This document shows, in pieces, positions 1 to 8,437 of a stretch of 64,000 nt of DNA. Positions within the stretch are counted from its first letter, which is position 1; every line of letters begins with the position of its first letter. The stretch is from Anaerolineales bacterium (GTDB lineage: Bacteria; Chloroflexota; Anaerolineae; Anaerolineales; Villigracilaceae): the NCBI GenBank assembly GCA_030834895.1, contig JAUQXA010000070.1:62001-126000 (forward strand), given 5' to 3'. Under the pieces are notes generated by a model that was given only the letters and a program-made list of their open reading frames with translations, ran no database searches and was not told the DNA's origin. A program made the translations under genes and the position numbers.

Positions 1-738
1 GGAATCAAGCTTATTTGCTTTAGCCAACTTATCGAGTAGTGCTTCAACCTCTGGTCTACTTAGGCGATCAAGCCGAAACGATCTAAGAATTCCTACTCTC
101 TTAAGTTTTCCTTCTAACCCTGAATAGCGCCATTCATGTATTCGAGCAGCCATCAGAATAGTAAATTGCACTCCGTTGTCTGAAAGCTCAGCGGCAAGAC
201 GCGGGATTCTATCCTCCTGATCTGCTTCATCAAACACCAAAACAAGGGGTTTGTCAGCTGAAAGGGGAATTCGTGTCGTAGTTACAAGATCTTCCTGATG
301 ACGAAAAAGTACAGGATAGCCATCCTCGGCTAACGCCCAAGCAATCCTGCGTAACAATGTAGTTTTACCTTCGCCTGCCAAACCAAGAATTAGCGCCAGC
401 TTATAAGGTTCATGGGTTGAGTCCCGAATGAATTTTCGAATTGTAAAAAATAGCGTCCGCTCAGAATCGTCGTCATGTGCGATGTTTGCCCAATTAGGGT
501 TTGCGCCATCATAAAACGCTCTTCCTTGTAAACCTTTTTGCTTTTGACGGAAATCATCGCTGAGAATTTGAAAGGCAAAAGTTCCACCTTTGGTAAGGGA
601 GATTACATTGTTATTTCCAACAACAATCACGCTATCATTTGCGTCTCCACCTAATGCAATTGACTCAGCGCCACTAGCCAAAACATACGGCACCGACTTG
701 TCTGGGCTCATTTGATGGTTGCCAAGGCTATCGCTCAT
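1..738 (-). CDS. P-loop NTPase, STAND/NACHT-like, 3' end outside window
   Basis: 246 residues are visible and the reading frame runs off the left edge, so the C-terminal part is missing. The chosen ATG is at 738. A Walker A loop (GLAGEGKTTLLR, about residues 119-130) and a Walker B strand ending in DEADQED (about 165-176) mark an ATPase of the STAND/AAA type. Before them, around residues 30-50, lies a Gly/Asn-rich strand motif (GGDAND, then VIVVGNNNVI) that closely resembles one in the protein at 1505-2197. That shared motif and the same-strand arrangement suggest the two proteins work together. NTPases of this type with effector-associated partners are common in bacterial conflict and defence loci; this role is inference. 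Base composition is more AT-rich than in the genes after 2551. Confidence 0.75.
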   Translation of the reverse strand, partial: MSDSLGNHQMSPDKSVPYVLASGAESIALGGDANDSVIVVGNNNVISLTKGGTFAFQILSDDFRQKQKGLQGRAFYDGANPNWANIAHDDDSERTLFFTIRKFIRDSTHEPYKLALILGLAGEGKTTLLRRIAWALAEDGYPVLFRHQEDLVTTTRIPLSADKPLVLVFDEADQEDRIPRLAAELSDNGVQFTILMAARIHEWRYSGLEGKLKRVGILRSFRLDRLSRPEVEALLDKLAKANKLDS

Positions 739-906
739 ATTGCTGCTTCCTGTTTGGGCTTAAGATACGTGCCTTATGGATTAATACAAAACATCGGTTG
801 AGCCCTATACTTTTCTGCTCGCTTTCAAATGATGGCTCAGCCAATTCCCTTGTAATTTTCGCCAATACGTTACGTTTTACGAGTATTGTTTGTGTGGTGA
901 ATTATA

Positions 907-1488
907 TTAAATTCTTCCACCAAGAATCTTGTTGCTAAATACTTGATATGATGGTGCTTCAGGGTTATTCCATTGATTTGCAATATCAGGATTTATTTCA
1001 ATATCCATATTGTGTGCAATCTGTTGCCAATTTTCATTGTTTCGCCATTTAACTTCTAATCCAACTTTATAAGTGCCTGTAAGCGCGTTAAAGTGGTCAT
1101 TTAGAGGTTTGAAGAGAATGTATTTACTCAATTTGTCTTTAGCGAGTAAATAAAACCCACTAAATGGATACCAGTCTTTGGTGGTGTAATTTTCAAATAT
1201 GCTGTAATCATTTCGAGTTAGCAGAGGATAGAAAAAATAGCTTGTGCCACTCTGAACATGCTTAACTGAAAGCCGCATATCTTCCAAATAACCAGGCTTT
1301 GCGCCTTGATTTTCGACAAAACAACCAAGCCCAAAAGACGGCACTCCATCTAGTCTTGTCAAGACTATTGCTTGAGATGCCCATATTTTGCCTATGAATC
1401 TCTGAATCAAAGTTAAATAAGCAACCAAAACACTAACGACCAGAGAAATTAAAGAGATAACAATAGTTGCTATGTCGGAAGCAGTCAT
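907..1488 (-). CDS. Membrane-anchored protein of unknown function
   Basis: 193 residues starting at ATG 1488, which is preceded by a good GGAG ribosome binding site. An earlier in-frame start at 1527 would overlap the upstream gene and has no comparable site. Residues 5-30 form one hydrophobic segment, so the protein is probably anchored with a C-terminal soluble domain rich in beta-type residues and aromatics. I do not recognise the family. It begins 16 bases after the stop of the effector-associated-domain-like gene and lies upstream of the NTPase, so the three read as one transcriptional unit. It could be the membrane-acting component of that unit, but nothing in the sequence proves this. 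Confidence 0.6.
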   Translation of the reverse strand: MTASDIATIVISLISLVVSVLVAYLTLIQRFIGKIWASQAIVLTRLDGVPSFGLGCFVENQGAKPGYLEDMRLSVKHVQSGTSYFFYPLLTRNDYSIFENYTTKDWYPFSGFYLLAKDKLSKYILFKPLNDHFNALTGTYKVGLEVKWRNNENWQQIAHNMDIEINPDIANQWNNPEAPSYQVFSNKILGGRI

Positions 1489-1504
1489 TTTTACTTCTCC
1501 ACAA

Positions 1505-2197
1505 TTACACAAAATACCTGTTTGCAACGGTTACTGCTTTTTGGATTAAATCAATAATTGTTGGCGCTATCCCGCTAATAGATTTGATAAATTCTGACGC
1601 GCTTTTCAATCGTTCCAGTATGATTGTCTTGTTAGGCTTGGGTTTTTCTAGCTGTCTCTCGATTTTTGTTATATCATCTTTTAACTCTTGTAACTCATCG
1701 CTTGAGATATTCACAGCATCAAGTTTATTTCTTATTTCTTTAATCAAATTGATTAATTCTTCATTTCTTAATTGAATTAAATTGTCGTTACCAATAACAT
1801 TCCCGTTCCCAGCAATGATGATGGAGCTGTTTACATCTCCACCTATTTGTATATTGGAGCTGTTGTATGTTCCACTTGTGACTACGTTGCCCCCGATATA
1901 AGCCCCTCCGCCGCTATTCTTTTTTCTAAATTTATTTTGCCATTCTTCCCATTTTTTTACTAACTCTAGATCGTTTGTAACAGAGTATATTTCCCTGACT
2001 AGGTTATCAAGTTTGTTAGTGTTATTTGCTGCATTGACTAAGCTATGTGCGATGGTAAGAACTGATCCGTCTGCGACTACATAATCTTGTAAATCAAGTT
2101 TTCGAGCAAGCATAATCAAAGTCATAGTGTCAACTTTGGCACTTGACGTTAGTGAATGCAGTATTACTTTTTGAATTTCCGAATTTTCAGAATTCAT
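1505..2197 (-). CDS. Effector-associated-domain-like adaptor with Gly/Asn strand repeats
   Basis: 230 residues from ATG 2197; an upstream in-frame start at 2275 adds 26 residues that look non-coding. Residues 1-90 are helical, with a pattern (DGSVLTIAHSLVNAA, then NKLDNLV) that resembles the death-like EAD1 family used as an adaptor in STAND-NTPase conflict systems. Residues 97-140 are a glycine/asparagine-rich beta segment with repeats of the form IGGNV, IGGDV and GNGNVIGNDN. The rest is a charged helix followed by a C-terminal helix pair around residues 190-225. The Gly/Asn segment matches the N-terminus of the NTPase at 1-738. The EAD assignment is by pattern only and needs a profile search. 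Codon use is AT-rich compared with ettA. Confidence 0.6.
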   Translation of the reverse strand: MNSENSEIQKVILHSLTSSAKVDTMTLIMLARKLDLQDYVVADGSVLTIAHSLVNAANNTNKLDNLVREIYSVTNDLELVKKWEEWQNKFRKKNSGGGAYIGGNVVTSGTYNSSNIQIGGDVNSSIIIAGNGNVIGNDNLIQLRNEELINLIKEIRNKLDAVNISSDELQELKDDITKIERQLEKPKPNKTIILERLKSASEFIKSISGIAPTIIDLIQKAVTVANRYFV

Positions 2198-2550
2198 AGT
2201 AAGTCCATTTTGGGGTTTGCCGATACAGTTATGATAGCATTTTACAGCAAAACCTGTTCTTTCGCTCCCCATCAAAATTCAGATAAGTTGGTTAACCACA
2301 AAACCCCTCGAAATCGAACCAACCTCCCCCGCAGCCCGAAGCGGGTTTTCATCTTCCAAAAAATAAATCAGCGTTCATCTGCGTTTGTCAGCGTCCCAAA
2401 AATCTTCGCGCTCTTTGCGTTCTTCGCGGTTAAAGAATCCTTCGTGGTTAAAAATTCCTCATTCATCATTCCGCATTCTTCATTCCTAGTCTGATACAAT
2501 ACGCCCGCTTTACTAATCTCCAATCATCTAATCTCTAATCACTGGTAACT
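2198..2550. repeat. Intergenic region with degenerate repeat blocks
   Basis: No gene is supported here. From about 2369 to 2455 there is a run of related phrases (ctgcgtttgtcagcgtc, cgcgctctttgcgttctt, cgcggttaaag, cgtggttaaa) that looks like a degenerate intergenic repeat. From 2458 to 2490 follows a TTCATCATTC-type block (attcatcattccgcattctt) that recurs at 25927-25965 and, inverted, inside queG at 31968-32001. The last part holds the promoter of ettA. Confidence 0.6.
2492..2500 (+). promoter_or_regulatory. Probable extended -10 promoter element of ettA
   Basis: TGATACAAT fits an extended -10 (TGn followed by TACAAT) about 50 bases before the ettA ATG. No convincing -35 is seen. The same layout (TGn plus TACAAT or TATAAT) occurs at 10533-10541 and before the leuS T-box. 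Confidence 0.4.
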
Positions 2551-4224
2551 ATGGCAAACGAAACCACACAAGTAATCTACTCCATGAACAAAGTGGGCAA
2601 GATCGTCCCGCCCAACAAACAGATCCTGCGCGACATCTCCCTCGGCTTCTACCTCGGCGCCAAGATCGGCGTGCTCGGTCTCAACGGCGCGGGCAAATCC
2701 ACCTTACTGCGCATCATGGCAGGCGTCGATAACGACTACATCGGCGAGATCTCGCAATCCAAAGGCTACACCACGGGCTTGCTCGAGCAGGAACCCAAAC
2801 TCGACGAAAGCAAGACCGTCATCGAAGTCGTCAAAGAAGCGGTGCAACCCATCGTGGATATGCTCGCCCGCTTTGATGAGGTCAACGCCAAGTTCGCCGA
2901 ACCCGACGCCGACTTCGACGCCCTCGTCGCCGAACAAGCCAAACTGCAAGAGCAGCTCGACAAGCACGACGCCTGGAACCTCGACAGCCGCCTCGAACTC
3001 GCCATGGACGCCCTGCGCTGCCCGTCGTCGGATACGCCCATCAAGGTCTGCTCAGGCGGAGAAAAGCGCCGCGTCGCCCTCACCCGACTCCTGCTCACCG
3101 AACCCGACATTCTCCTGCTCGACGAACCCACCAACCACCTCGACGCCGAGTCCGTAGCGTGGCTCGAACATCACCTGCGCGACTACAAAGGCACCGTCAT
3201 CGCCGTCACCCACGACCGCTACTTCCTCGACAACGTCGCAGGCTGGATCCTCGAACTCGACCGCGGCTACGGTATCCCCTACAAGGGCAACTACTCCTCG
3301 TGGCTCGAACAAAAACAGGAACGCATCCGCCTCGAAGAGAAATCCGAATCGAAACGCCAAAAGACCCTCGAACGCGAACTCGAATGGATTCGCATGTCGC
3401 CCAAAGCGCGTCAATCCAAAGGACAAGCCCGCGTCAGCGCCTACGAAAAATTGCTCAATCAAGAAGCCGAAGCACGCCGCGAAGAACTGGATATTTACAT
3501 CCCGCCTGGTCCGCGCCTCGGTGACGTGGTCTTTGAATTCGACAAGGTGACGAAATCTTACGATGACCGCCTCATTCTCGACGGGTTTTCTGCTTCTGTT
3601 CCCCCAGGCTCTATCATCGGGATAGTGGGTCCGAACGGCGCAGGCAAGACCACCCTGCTCAAGATGATCACGGGTCAAGAAAAACCCGATAGCGGCTCCA
3701 TCAAAATTGGTGACACCGTCAAACTGGCGTACGTTGACCAGTCCCGCACCCTCGACCCTGAGAAAACCGTCTACGAAGAAATCTCACAGGGCGCGGATAC
3801 CCTCGAACTCGGCAAGCGCAAAATCAACTCACGCGGCTACTGCTCCTCGTTTAACTTTGCTGGCAGTGATCAACAAAAGAAAGTCGGCATCCTCTCTGGC
3901 GGAGAACGCAACCGCGTCCACCTCGCCAAGACCCTCACCGAAGGCGCCAACGTCATCCTCCTCGACGAACCCACCAACGACTTGGATGTGAACACACTGC
4001 GCGCCCTCGAAGAAGCCATCAGCGAATTTGCAGGCGTTGCGCTCGTCGTGAGTCACGACCGCTGGTTCCTCGACCGCATCTGCACCCACCTTATCGTGTT
4101 TGAGGATGACTCAATCGCCACCATGCACATCGGCAACTGGTCCGATTACGAAGCGATGATGCAAGAAAAATTCGGCAAAGATTTAACTCCGCATCGCGTG
4201 AAATATCGTACGTTGAAGAGATAA
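2551..4224 (+). CDS. ettA: Energy-dependent translational throttle protein EttA (ABC-F)
   Basis: 557 residues, the usual length of EttA. Two ABC cassettes are present: Walker A GLNGAGKSTLLR (near residue 44) with signature CSGGEKRRVALTRLLL and Walker B ILLLDEPTNHLD, then a linker with a charged helix pair (RIRLEEKSESKRQKTLEREL) and a second cassette with GPNGAGKTTLL, LSGGERNRVHLAKTL and VILLDEPTNDLD. ABC-F proteins bind the ribosomal E site; EttA tunes the first elongation step according to ATP level. The N-terminus (YSMNKVGKIVPPNKQILRDI) is typical of EttA rather than Uup. A strong terminator follows at 4373-4416. A relic of this gene's 3' end lies at 8320-8379. Confidence 0.95.
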   Translation: MANETTQVIYSMNKVGKIVPPNKQILRDISLGFYLGAKIGVLGLNGAGKSTLLRIMAGVDNDYIGEISQSKGYTTGLLEQEPKLDESKTVIEVVKEAVQPIVDMLARFDEVNAKFAEPDADFDALVAEQAKLQEQLDKHDAWNLDSRLELAMDALRCPSSDTPIKVCSGGEKRRVALTRLLLTEPDILLLDEPTNHLDAESVAWLEHHLRDYKGTVIAVTHDRYFLDNVAGWILELDRGYGIPYKGNYSSWLEQKQERIRLEEKSESKRQKTLERELEWIRMSPKARQSKGQARVSAYEKLLNQEAEARREELDIYIPPGPRLGDVVFEFDKVTKSYDDRLILDGFSASVPPGSIIGIVGPNGAGKTTLLKMITGQEKPDSGSIKIGDTVKLAYVDQSRTLDPEKTVYEEISQGADTLELGKRKINSRGYCSSFNFAGSDQQKKVGILSGGERNRVHLAKTLTEGANVILLDEPTNDLDVNTLRALEEAISEFAGVALVVSHDRWFLDRICTHLIVFEDDSIATMHIGNWSDYEAMMQEKFGKDLTPHRVKYRTLKR

Positions 4225-4232
4225 CATAATCA

Positions 4233-4361
4233 TGTCGTTGCGAGGAGCCTCGCGCTGAGCGAAGGCGAAGCGGAGGCAACGAAGCAATCTCCTCGCGACG
4301 GGGGATTGCTTCGCAAAGTGTGCTCGCAACACTTGCACCTGGCGCAAGTGCAGGTGTGACA
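4233..4361. repeat. CATTGCGAG-type dispersed repeat with nested palindrome
   Basis: This is an imperfect long inverted repeat (ttgcgaggagc, gaagcaatctcct, then ggattgcttcg) between ettA and its terminator. Near its right end is a smaller palindrome (acttgcacct, gcgcaagtgcaggtgt). Related copies lie at 9513-9600, 11564-11659, 48687-48729 and 49667-49796; the last carries the same nested piece. Confidence 0.8.
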
Positions 4362-4372
4362 TCCGTAAAATC

Positions 4373-4416
4373 AAAGTGACAGTCACCTTTGCAAGCGGGT
4401 GACTGTCACTTTTTTG
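4373..4416 (+). terminator. Rho-independent terminator after ettA
   Basis: A perfect 15-bp stem (AAAGTGACAGTCACC pairing with its complement at 4398-4412) and a 10-base loop run into T6. The core GTGACAGTCACC recurs as a palindrome at 18809-18841. Confidence 0.85.
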
Positions 4417-4475
4417 TGCCATTGATTTCCGGTGTAATTGGGAGTATATTTATCCGAATTACTAAAGGAGATCGA

Positions 4476-5699
4476 ATGGAAAAGATCGAGACCATCATTA
4501 TCGGCGGCGGGCAGGCGGGGCTTGCTACAAGCTATCATCTCAAACAATTGGGGCGCGAGCATATTGTCTTCGACGCAGCAGAGAACCCCGCCCACGCCTG
4601 GCGCAATGACCGCTGGGACTCATTCACCTTCGTCACCCCCAATTGGACAATCCAACTCCCTGGCGCGCACTATGCTGGAAACGACCCAGATGGATTTCTT
4701 CCAAAGCCTGAGATCATCGCTTACTTTGAGCAATATGTTGAAAAGTTCGATCTGCCTGTCCGATTCAATACAACGGTTTTGGAGGTCACTCCACTCGAAA
4801 AAGGAAACGGCTATCAGGTCAAGACCAGCGGTGGGGAATATCGGGCAAAAAATGTGGTCATGGCAACGGGTTCCTTCCAGAAGCCAAAAATCCCCGCGTA
4901 CAGTGCGAATATCCCAGCGGAGATACGACAACTCCATTCGGGTCATTACCGTAATCCAGGTCAACTGCCAGATGGCGCTGTGCTTGTGGTAGGCTCGGGG
5001 CAATCTGGCATGCAGATCACGGAGGAACTTTACGAATGCGGACGGACGGTCTACCTGTGCACGGGCACCGCGGCGCGTGTCCCGCGTCGTTATCGCGGCA
5101 AAGACATCGTCACATGGCTGGCGGATACGGGCTTCTTCGATCAAACTGTGGATAAACTCCCATCGCCAAAAGCCAGATTTGCAGGCAATCCGCAAGCCAC
5201 TGGGAAGAACGGCGGTCACTCGATCAGCCTTCATCAGTATGCCCGCGACGGTGTGAAACTTCTCGGTCACATTACGGGCGCGCAAGATGGAAAGGTCATG
5301 TTCGCACCAGATTTGAAAGAAAACCTTGCCAAAGTGGACAAAGCCGAAAAAGACATTATCGCCATGATAGACAAATATATCGAGGCAAATGGCATTAATG
5401 CTCCGCAGGAAATACTGCCCGATTTACAGGACGGTTACGCTGTGGAAGTGATCACTGAACTCGACCTCAAAGCTGCGGACATCAAAGCCATTATTTGGGC
5501 AATGGGATACACAGCCGATTACAGTCTCGTGAAACTGCCCATCACCGATGAAGACGGCTTTCCCATTCAGAAATGCGGTATCACCCAATATCCCGGCTTG
5601 TACTTTGTCGGCACGAATTGGTTGAACAAGCGCAAATCCACGATCCTGCTGGGTGTAAATGAAGATGTGGAGCATATCATTGCAGAAATGACAAGATGA
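4476..5699 (+). CDS. Flavin-containing monooxygenase-type oxidoreductase (CzcO-like)
   Basis: 407 residues from ATG 4476 behind AAAGGAG at 4464-4470; an upstream in-frame start at 4389 lies inside the terminator and is rejected. The N-terminal FAD motif is IIIGGGQAGLATSYHL (residues 7-22), and a second dinucleotide motif VVGSGQSGMQITEEL sits near residue 170, the two-Rossmann layout of class B flavoprotein monooxygenases and COG2072. The C-terminal ATG-like motif (IIWAMGYTADYSLV) is also typical. These enzymes use NADPH and O2 to oxygenate soft nucleophiles or ketones; the substrate here is unknown. The gene sits in the block bracketed by ettA and the ettA 3' relic. Confidence 0.85.
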   Translation: MEKIETIIIGGGQAGLATSYHLKQLGREHIVFDAAENPAHAWRNDRWDSFTFVTPNWTIQLPGAHYAGNDPDGFLPKPEIIAYFEQYVEKFDLPVRFNTTVLEVTPLEKGNGYQVKTSGGEYRAKNVVMATGSFQKPKIPAYSANIPAEIRQLHSGHYRNPGQLPDGAVLVVGSGQSGMQITEELYECGRTVYLCTGTAARVPRRYRGKDIVTWLADTGFFDQTVDKLPSPKARFAGNPQATGKNGGHSISLHQYARDGVKLLGHITGAQDGKVMFAPDLKENLAKVDKAEKDIIAMIDKYIEANGINAPQEILPDLQDGYAVEVITELDLKAADIKAIIWAMGYTADYSLVKLPITDEDGFPIQKCGITQYPGLYFVGTNWLNKRKSTILLGVNEDVEHIIAEMTR

Positions 5700-5811
5700 T
5701 TCTCGTCAATTGGATTTGGTAACTGTTTTTACAAATTTTGGCACATAACATATCTGTAAATTCCCATCTTGATATGGTCGAGTATCATTGGCATAACAAA
5801 CGGAGGTAATC

Positions 5812-6822
5812 ATGCCACTTTCAGACCTATTCAAAAAATCCCCCAAAAAGGAACCCGCCCAAACGCCTCAAAGTGGAGCAGTGAAGCCATCCTCAGACCC
5901 TACTTTTCTCTTGCCTGAAATGCAGAAGAAATGCTATGAGGCGGCAATGGAATTCGTAAAGGCGTTTCAAGAAAAAATCCCGCTTGTCAAAGGTAAGCCT
6001 CATGCCGGGACTGTCCTTGCCGTTGCGGCGCGAATAGCAGGCACAAGCTTATATCGATCAATGAATTACAGCCATAATGCAATTCCCGGCACTGTTGTTC
6101 TATCAGAGGAAGTAAACCAGGCTTGGCCTCACTTAATGAACTTGTTTGCATTCTATTGTAAACAAAACGGAATTGACATAATGTCAAAGCCTGTGGTTAC
6201 AGAGTTCCCGGAAAAAGACAAACCATTAATGACGGTCGAACAAATCCAGGCAGAATATCAGGATCAATATAACGAGATCATGAAAAAGCATGGGCTTGAC
6301 TACTTGAACGGCGCCCGCGCCGGGATGATAGTTTGCTCCATGGTCTTTCAATATCATTGTGCCAAAGCAAAAGATATTGACCCGTATGTGGCGGCTGGAA
6401 TAGTGGCAATGGGCATCGTGGAAGGAGCGAAAACAGCGCCACCGCCTTTCGGCACAGCCAATACAACTGCCCTTCCCAGGAAAAACAATAACCGGCTGGT
6501 TTTAGGGGAAGACGAAGCCGCTGCCAGAGAGGCTCGTGAAAATGGTGGTATTTTCATCCAAATTTCTCCAACAGTTTTAAAGACTCTTCAACTGGGCAAT
6601 GTCGACCCATATTTAATATACGAGAAGGGTCTTCTCAATCAAATCGAAGCTAAAATTCCAAGAATAGACTTTGTAGAAGCAAATGTAGATGAATTGTATA
6701 ATGAATGGAAATCAAAACCTGAAAAACAAACCCCCATTTACATTCGGCTTATCATTTGGCTTAAGAATAATGCGTCCGTTCATGGTTACGAACAAGACGG
6801 CAATAGCTGGGTAAGAAAATAG
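5812..6822 (+). CDS. Hypothetical cytosolic protein
   Basis: 336 residues, with a clear GGAGG site (cggaggtaatc) eight bases before the ATG. No signal peptide is seen. The N-terminal 25 residues are Lys/Pro-rich, followed by a mostly helical region (residues 35-215, including a hydrophobic stretch AGMIVCSMVFQYHCA) and a mixed C-terminal part. I do not recognise a family. Base composition is more AT-rich than ettA and the monooxygenase. It lies in the segment between ettA and the ettA relic, which supports a separate origin for this block. Confidence 0.7.
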   Translation: MPLSDLFKKSPKKEPAQTPQSGAVKPSSDPTFLLPEMQKKCYEAAMEFVKAFQEKIPLVKGKPHAGTVLAVAARIAGTSLYRSMNYSHNAIPGTVVLSEEVNQAWPHLMNLFAFYCKQNGIDIMSKPVVTEFPEKDKPLMTVEQIQAEYQDQYNEIMKKHGLDYLNGARAGMIVCSMVFQYHCAKAKDIDPYVAAGIVAMGIVEGAKTAPPPFGTANTTALPRKNNNRLVLGEDEAAAREARENGGIFIQISPTVLKTLQLGNVDPYLIYEKGLLNQIEAKIPRIDFVEANVDELYNEWKSKPEKQTPIYIRLIIWLKNNASVHGYEQDGNSWVRK

Positions 6823-6972
6823 ACGCCCCTGCGAAGATTCAACTTCACGTCGGGTCAAAAATCGAACATTTAAGAGATAATGGGCGCGCGAGTCGCACCT
6901 GTTAATCAGGTGGGACCAATCTTTCTGGCACAGCTTGTTCTTTGCCTAATATTTTATTCCCACATATATCAA

Positions 6973-8301
6973 ATGAAAAAAATCATACCCATTAAATACT
7001 CAATCAGCATTTTACTGGCGCTATTGACAGCGTGTGCGGCGCAGACTCCTTCGCCAATGCCTGTGCCGATTCAAGACCTTACAATTCAGGTCCTTTACCC
7101 CATTGAAACTACCGAAGTTGAAATGGGTCAATCTTTCAAGAGTATTATCAAGGTATTGGATGCCGGTGGGGAAGTTGTGAAAGACGCCGAAGTTGTTGTC
7201 TCACTTGATAATGCGGAGGATCATGCAGTTGCCAACATCCCTGCCATGTTTGGGTCTGGGGATGTGTATCGCACGGATACACGGTCCATTCCTCATAAAA
7301 TGCAGGCGGGCAGTTGGACTCTTACGGTTCGGGCAAAATCAGGCGCGCACGAAGGCGTTGCTGCGGTGGATTTTCATGTAAACGATTCTGTAAGCGAAAA
7401 ATTGCTTCACCAATACGGCTTCTGGATCGACTCTCCATCGCTGAGAGGTATTGTCCCATCTTTATCCAAAGAGCAGGGAGACGCGCTTAATGGCGCAATT
7501 GCATGGGGGGGAGTAATTCCGTCCCAGCACATCTTTCCTGAAAGTTGGATAGAGGTGCAGTGGCGCGCGGGCAAGTTCGACCTGTCAACTGCCAGCCGCT
7601 TGCGTGAGTTCATGTTGAATACGCTGGGCAATCCGGGCGTCTACTTTACGCGTGATATCGAAACTTTGGAGCAGACAAAATTCAAAAATTGGGATGCCTG
7701 GAAATTGAAAGTCCGCGGACAACTCACCAGATACGATGAGCAATGGGTCATCTTTTACGCGCCCGAGGTGGATAAAACCTATGCCATCGGGACAACCGTT
7801 GTCCTGCCGCCGACGGGGATAGATGCGCATGAAACCCTGCGTAAAGGGTTTGAAGTTCACCCGGAAATCCATGCAAACGGGACCGCCCCAAAGCCCTTGC
7901 CGCGCGCGTTCCCACCTGTTGAATTGCTCAGCCCCAGGTTGGGGGAACTTTTTTATGGCACGAGCCAGCCCATCGTTCTGGAATGGAAGCCCTTGAAGGA
8001 ACTGACTGAAGACGAATATTATCTCGTGAGTGTGGATTACAACTACCAAGAGGCAAATCTGAGCCGGAGTTACACCACCCGTGAAACCCGGTTTGTTTTG
8101 CCGGAGAAGTTGTACCAAACACCAAACTGCGGCATATTCAACTGGCAGGTGACGTTGATGCGCCGGACCGGAACCGAAGAGGACGGACAACCGAAAGGAG
8201 AGCCGCTCAGCTTTCACAGCTTATATTGGTATGTCCAATGGCGCTACCCATTTGGTGAGGAAGCCCCTTTTGATCCGCTTTGCCCAAACCCGCAATTTTA
8301 G
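6973..8301 (+). CDS. Lipoprotein of unknown function
   Basis: 442 residues from ATG 6973, chosen because it begins a standard lipoprotein signal peptide: MKK, a hydrophobic stretch and the lipobox LLTAC with Cys21. An in-frame ATG at 6880 would bury the signal. After a short Pro-rich linker comes a beta-rich domain (residues 35-130, with FKSIIKVLDAGGEVVKDAEVVVSL) that looks Ig-like, then a central mixed domain, and a C-terminal beta domain beginning ELLSPRLGELFYG that resembles fibronectin/Ig-type cell-surface modules. It should be exported and membrane-tethered. The function is unknown. Its stop is 18 bases before the ettA relic. Confidence 0.75.
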   Translation: MKKIIPIKYSISILLALLTACAAQTPSPMPVPIQDLTIQVLYPIETTEVEMGQSFKSIIKVLDAGGEVVKDAEVVVSLDNAEDHAVANIPAMFGSGDVYRTDTRSIPHKMQAGSWTLTVRAKSGAHEGVAAVDFHVNDSVSEKLLHQYGFWIDSPSLRGIVPSLSKEQGDALNGAIAWGGVIPSQHIFPESWIEVQWRAGKFDLSTASRLREFMLNTLGNPGVYFTRDIETLEQTKFKNWDAWKLKVRGQLTRYDEQWVIFYAPEVDKTYAIGTTVVLPPTGIDAHETLRKGFEVHPEIHANGTAPKPLPRAFPPVELLSPRLGELFYGTSQPIVLEWKPLKELTEDEYYLVSVDYNYQEANLSRSYTTRETRFVLPEKLYQTPNCGIFNWQVTLMRRTGTEEDGQPKGEPLSFHSLYWYVQWRYPFGEEAPFDPLCPNPQF

Positions 8302-8319
8302 ATGGTATGTGTGCGGGCT

Positions 8320-8379
8320 GGCGAAAAAGATTTGACCCCGCATCGAGTGAAATATGAAACGATGAAAGATAAATTGTAA
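8320..8379 (+). pseudogene. Relic of the ettA 3' end
   Basis: In one frame this reads GEKDLTPHRVKYETMKDKL then stop, against GKDLTPHRVKYRTLKR then stop at the EttA C-terminus. Ten residues (KDLTPHRVKY) are identical, and the DNA of that stretch (aaagatttgaccccgcatcg onwards) differs from ettA 4183-4212 at only about three of thirty bases. No upstream part of ettA is present. The downstream tract (cctgcaaggaaactgtcatt, then ttttt) loosely resembles the ettA terminator. Confidence 0.75.
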
Positions 8380-8437
8380 GCGGTTGTCGCCTGCAAGGAA
8401 ACTGTCATTTTTTATTACTCTCGTGTATCATTTCAGA

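Noticed and set aside
2156..2494. 112-codon plus-strand frame before ettA
   Set aside because: It runs through the degenerate repeat blocks and overlaps the start of the EAD-like gene antisense; its residues are repeat-derived.
3052..3678. 208-codon minus-strand frame opposite ettA
   Set aside because: It is a shadow of the EttA cassette region with no ribosome site or family resemblance.
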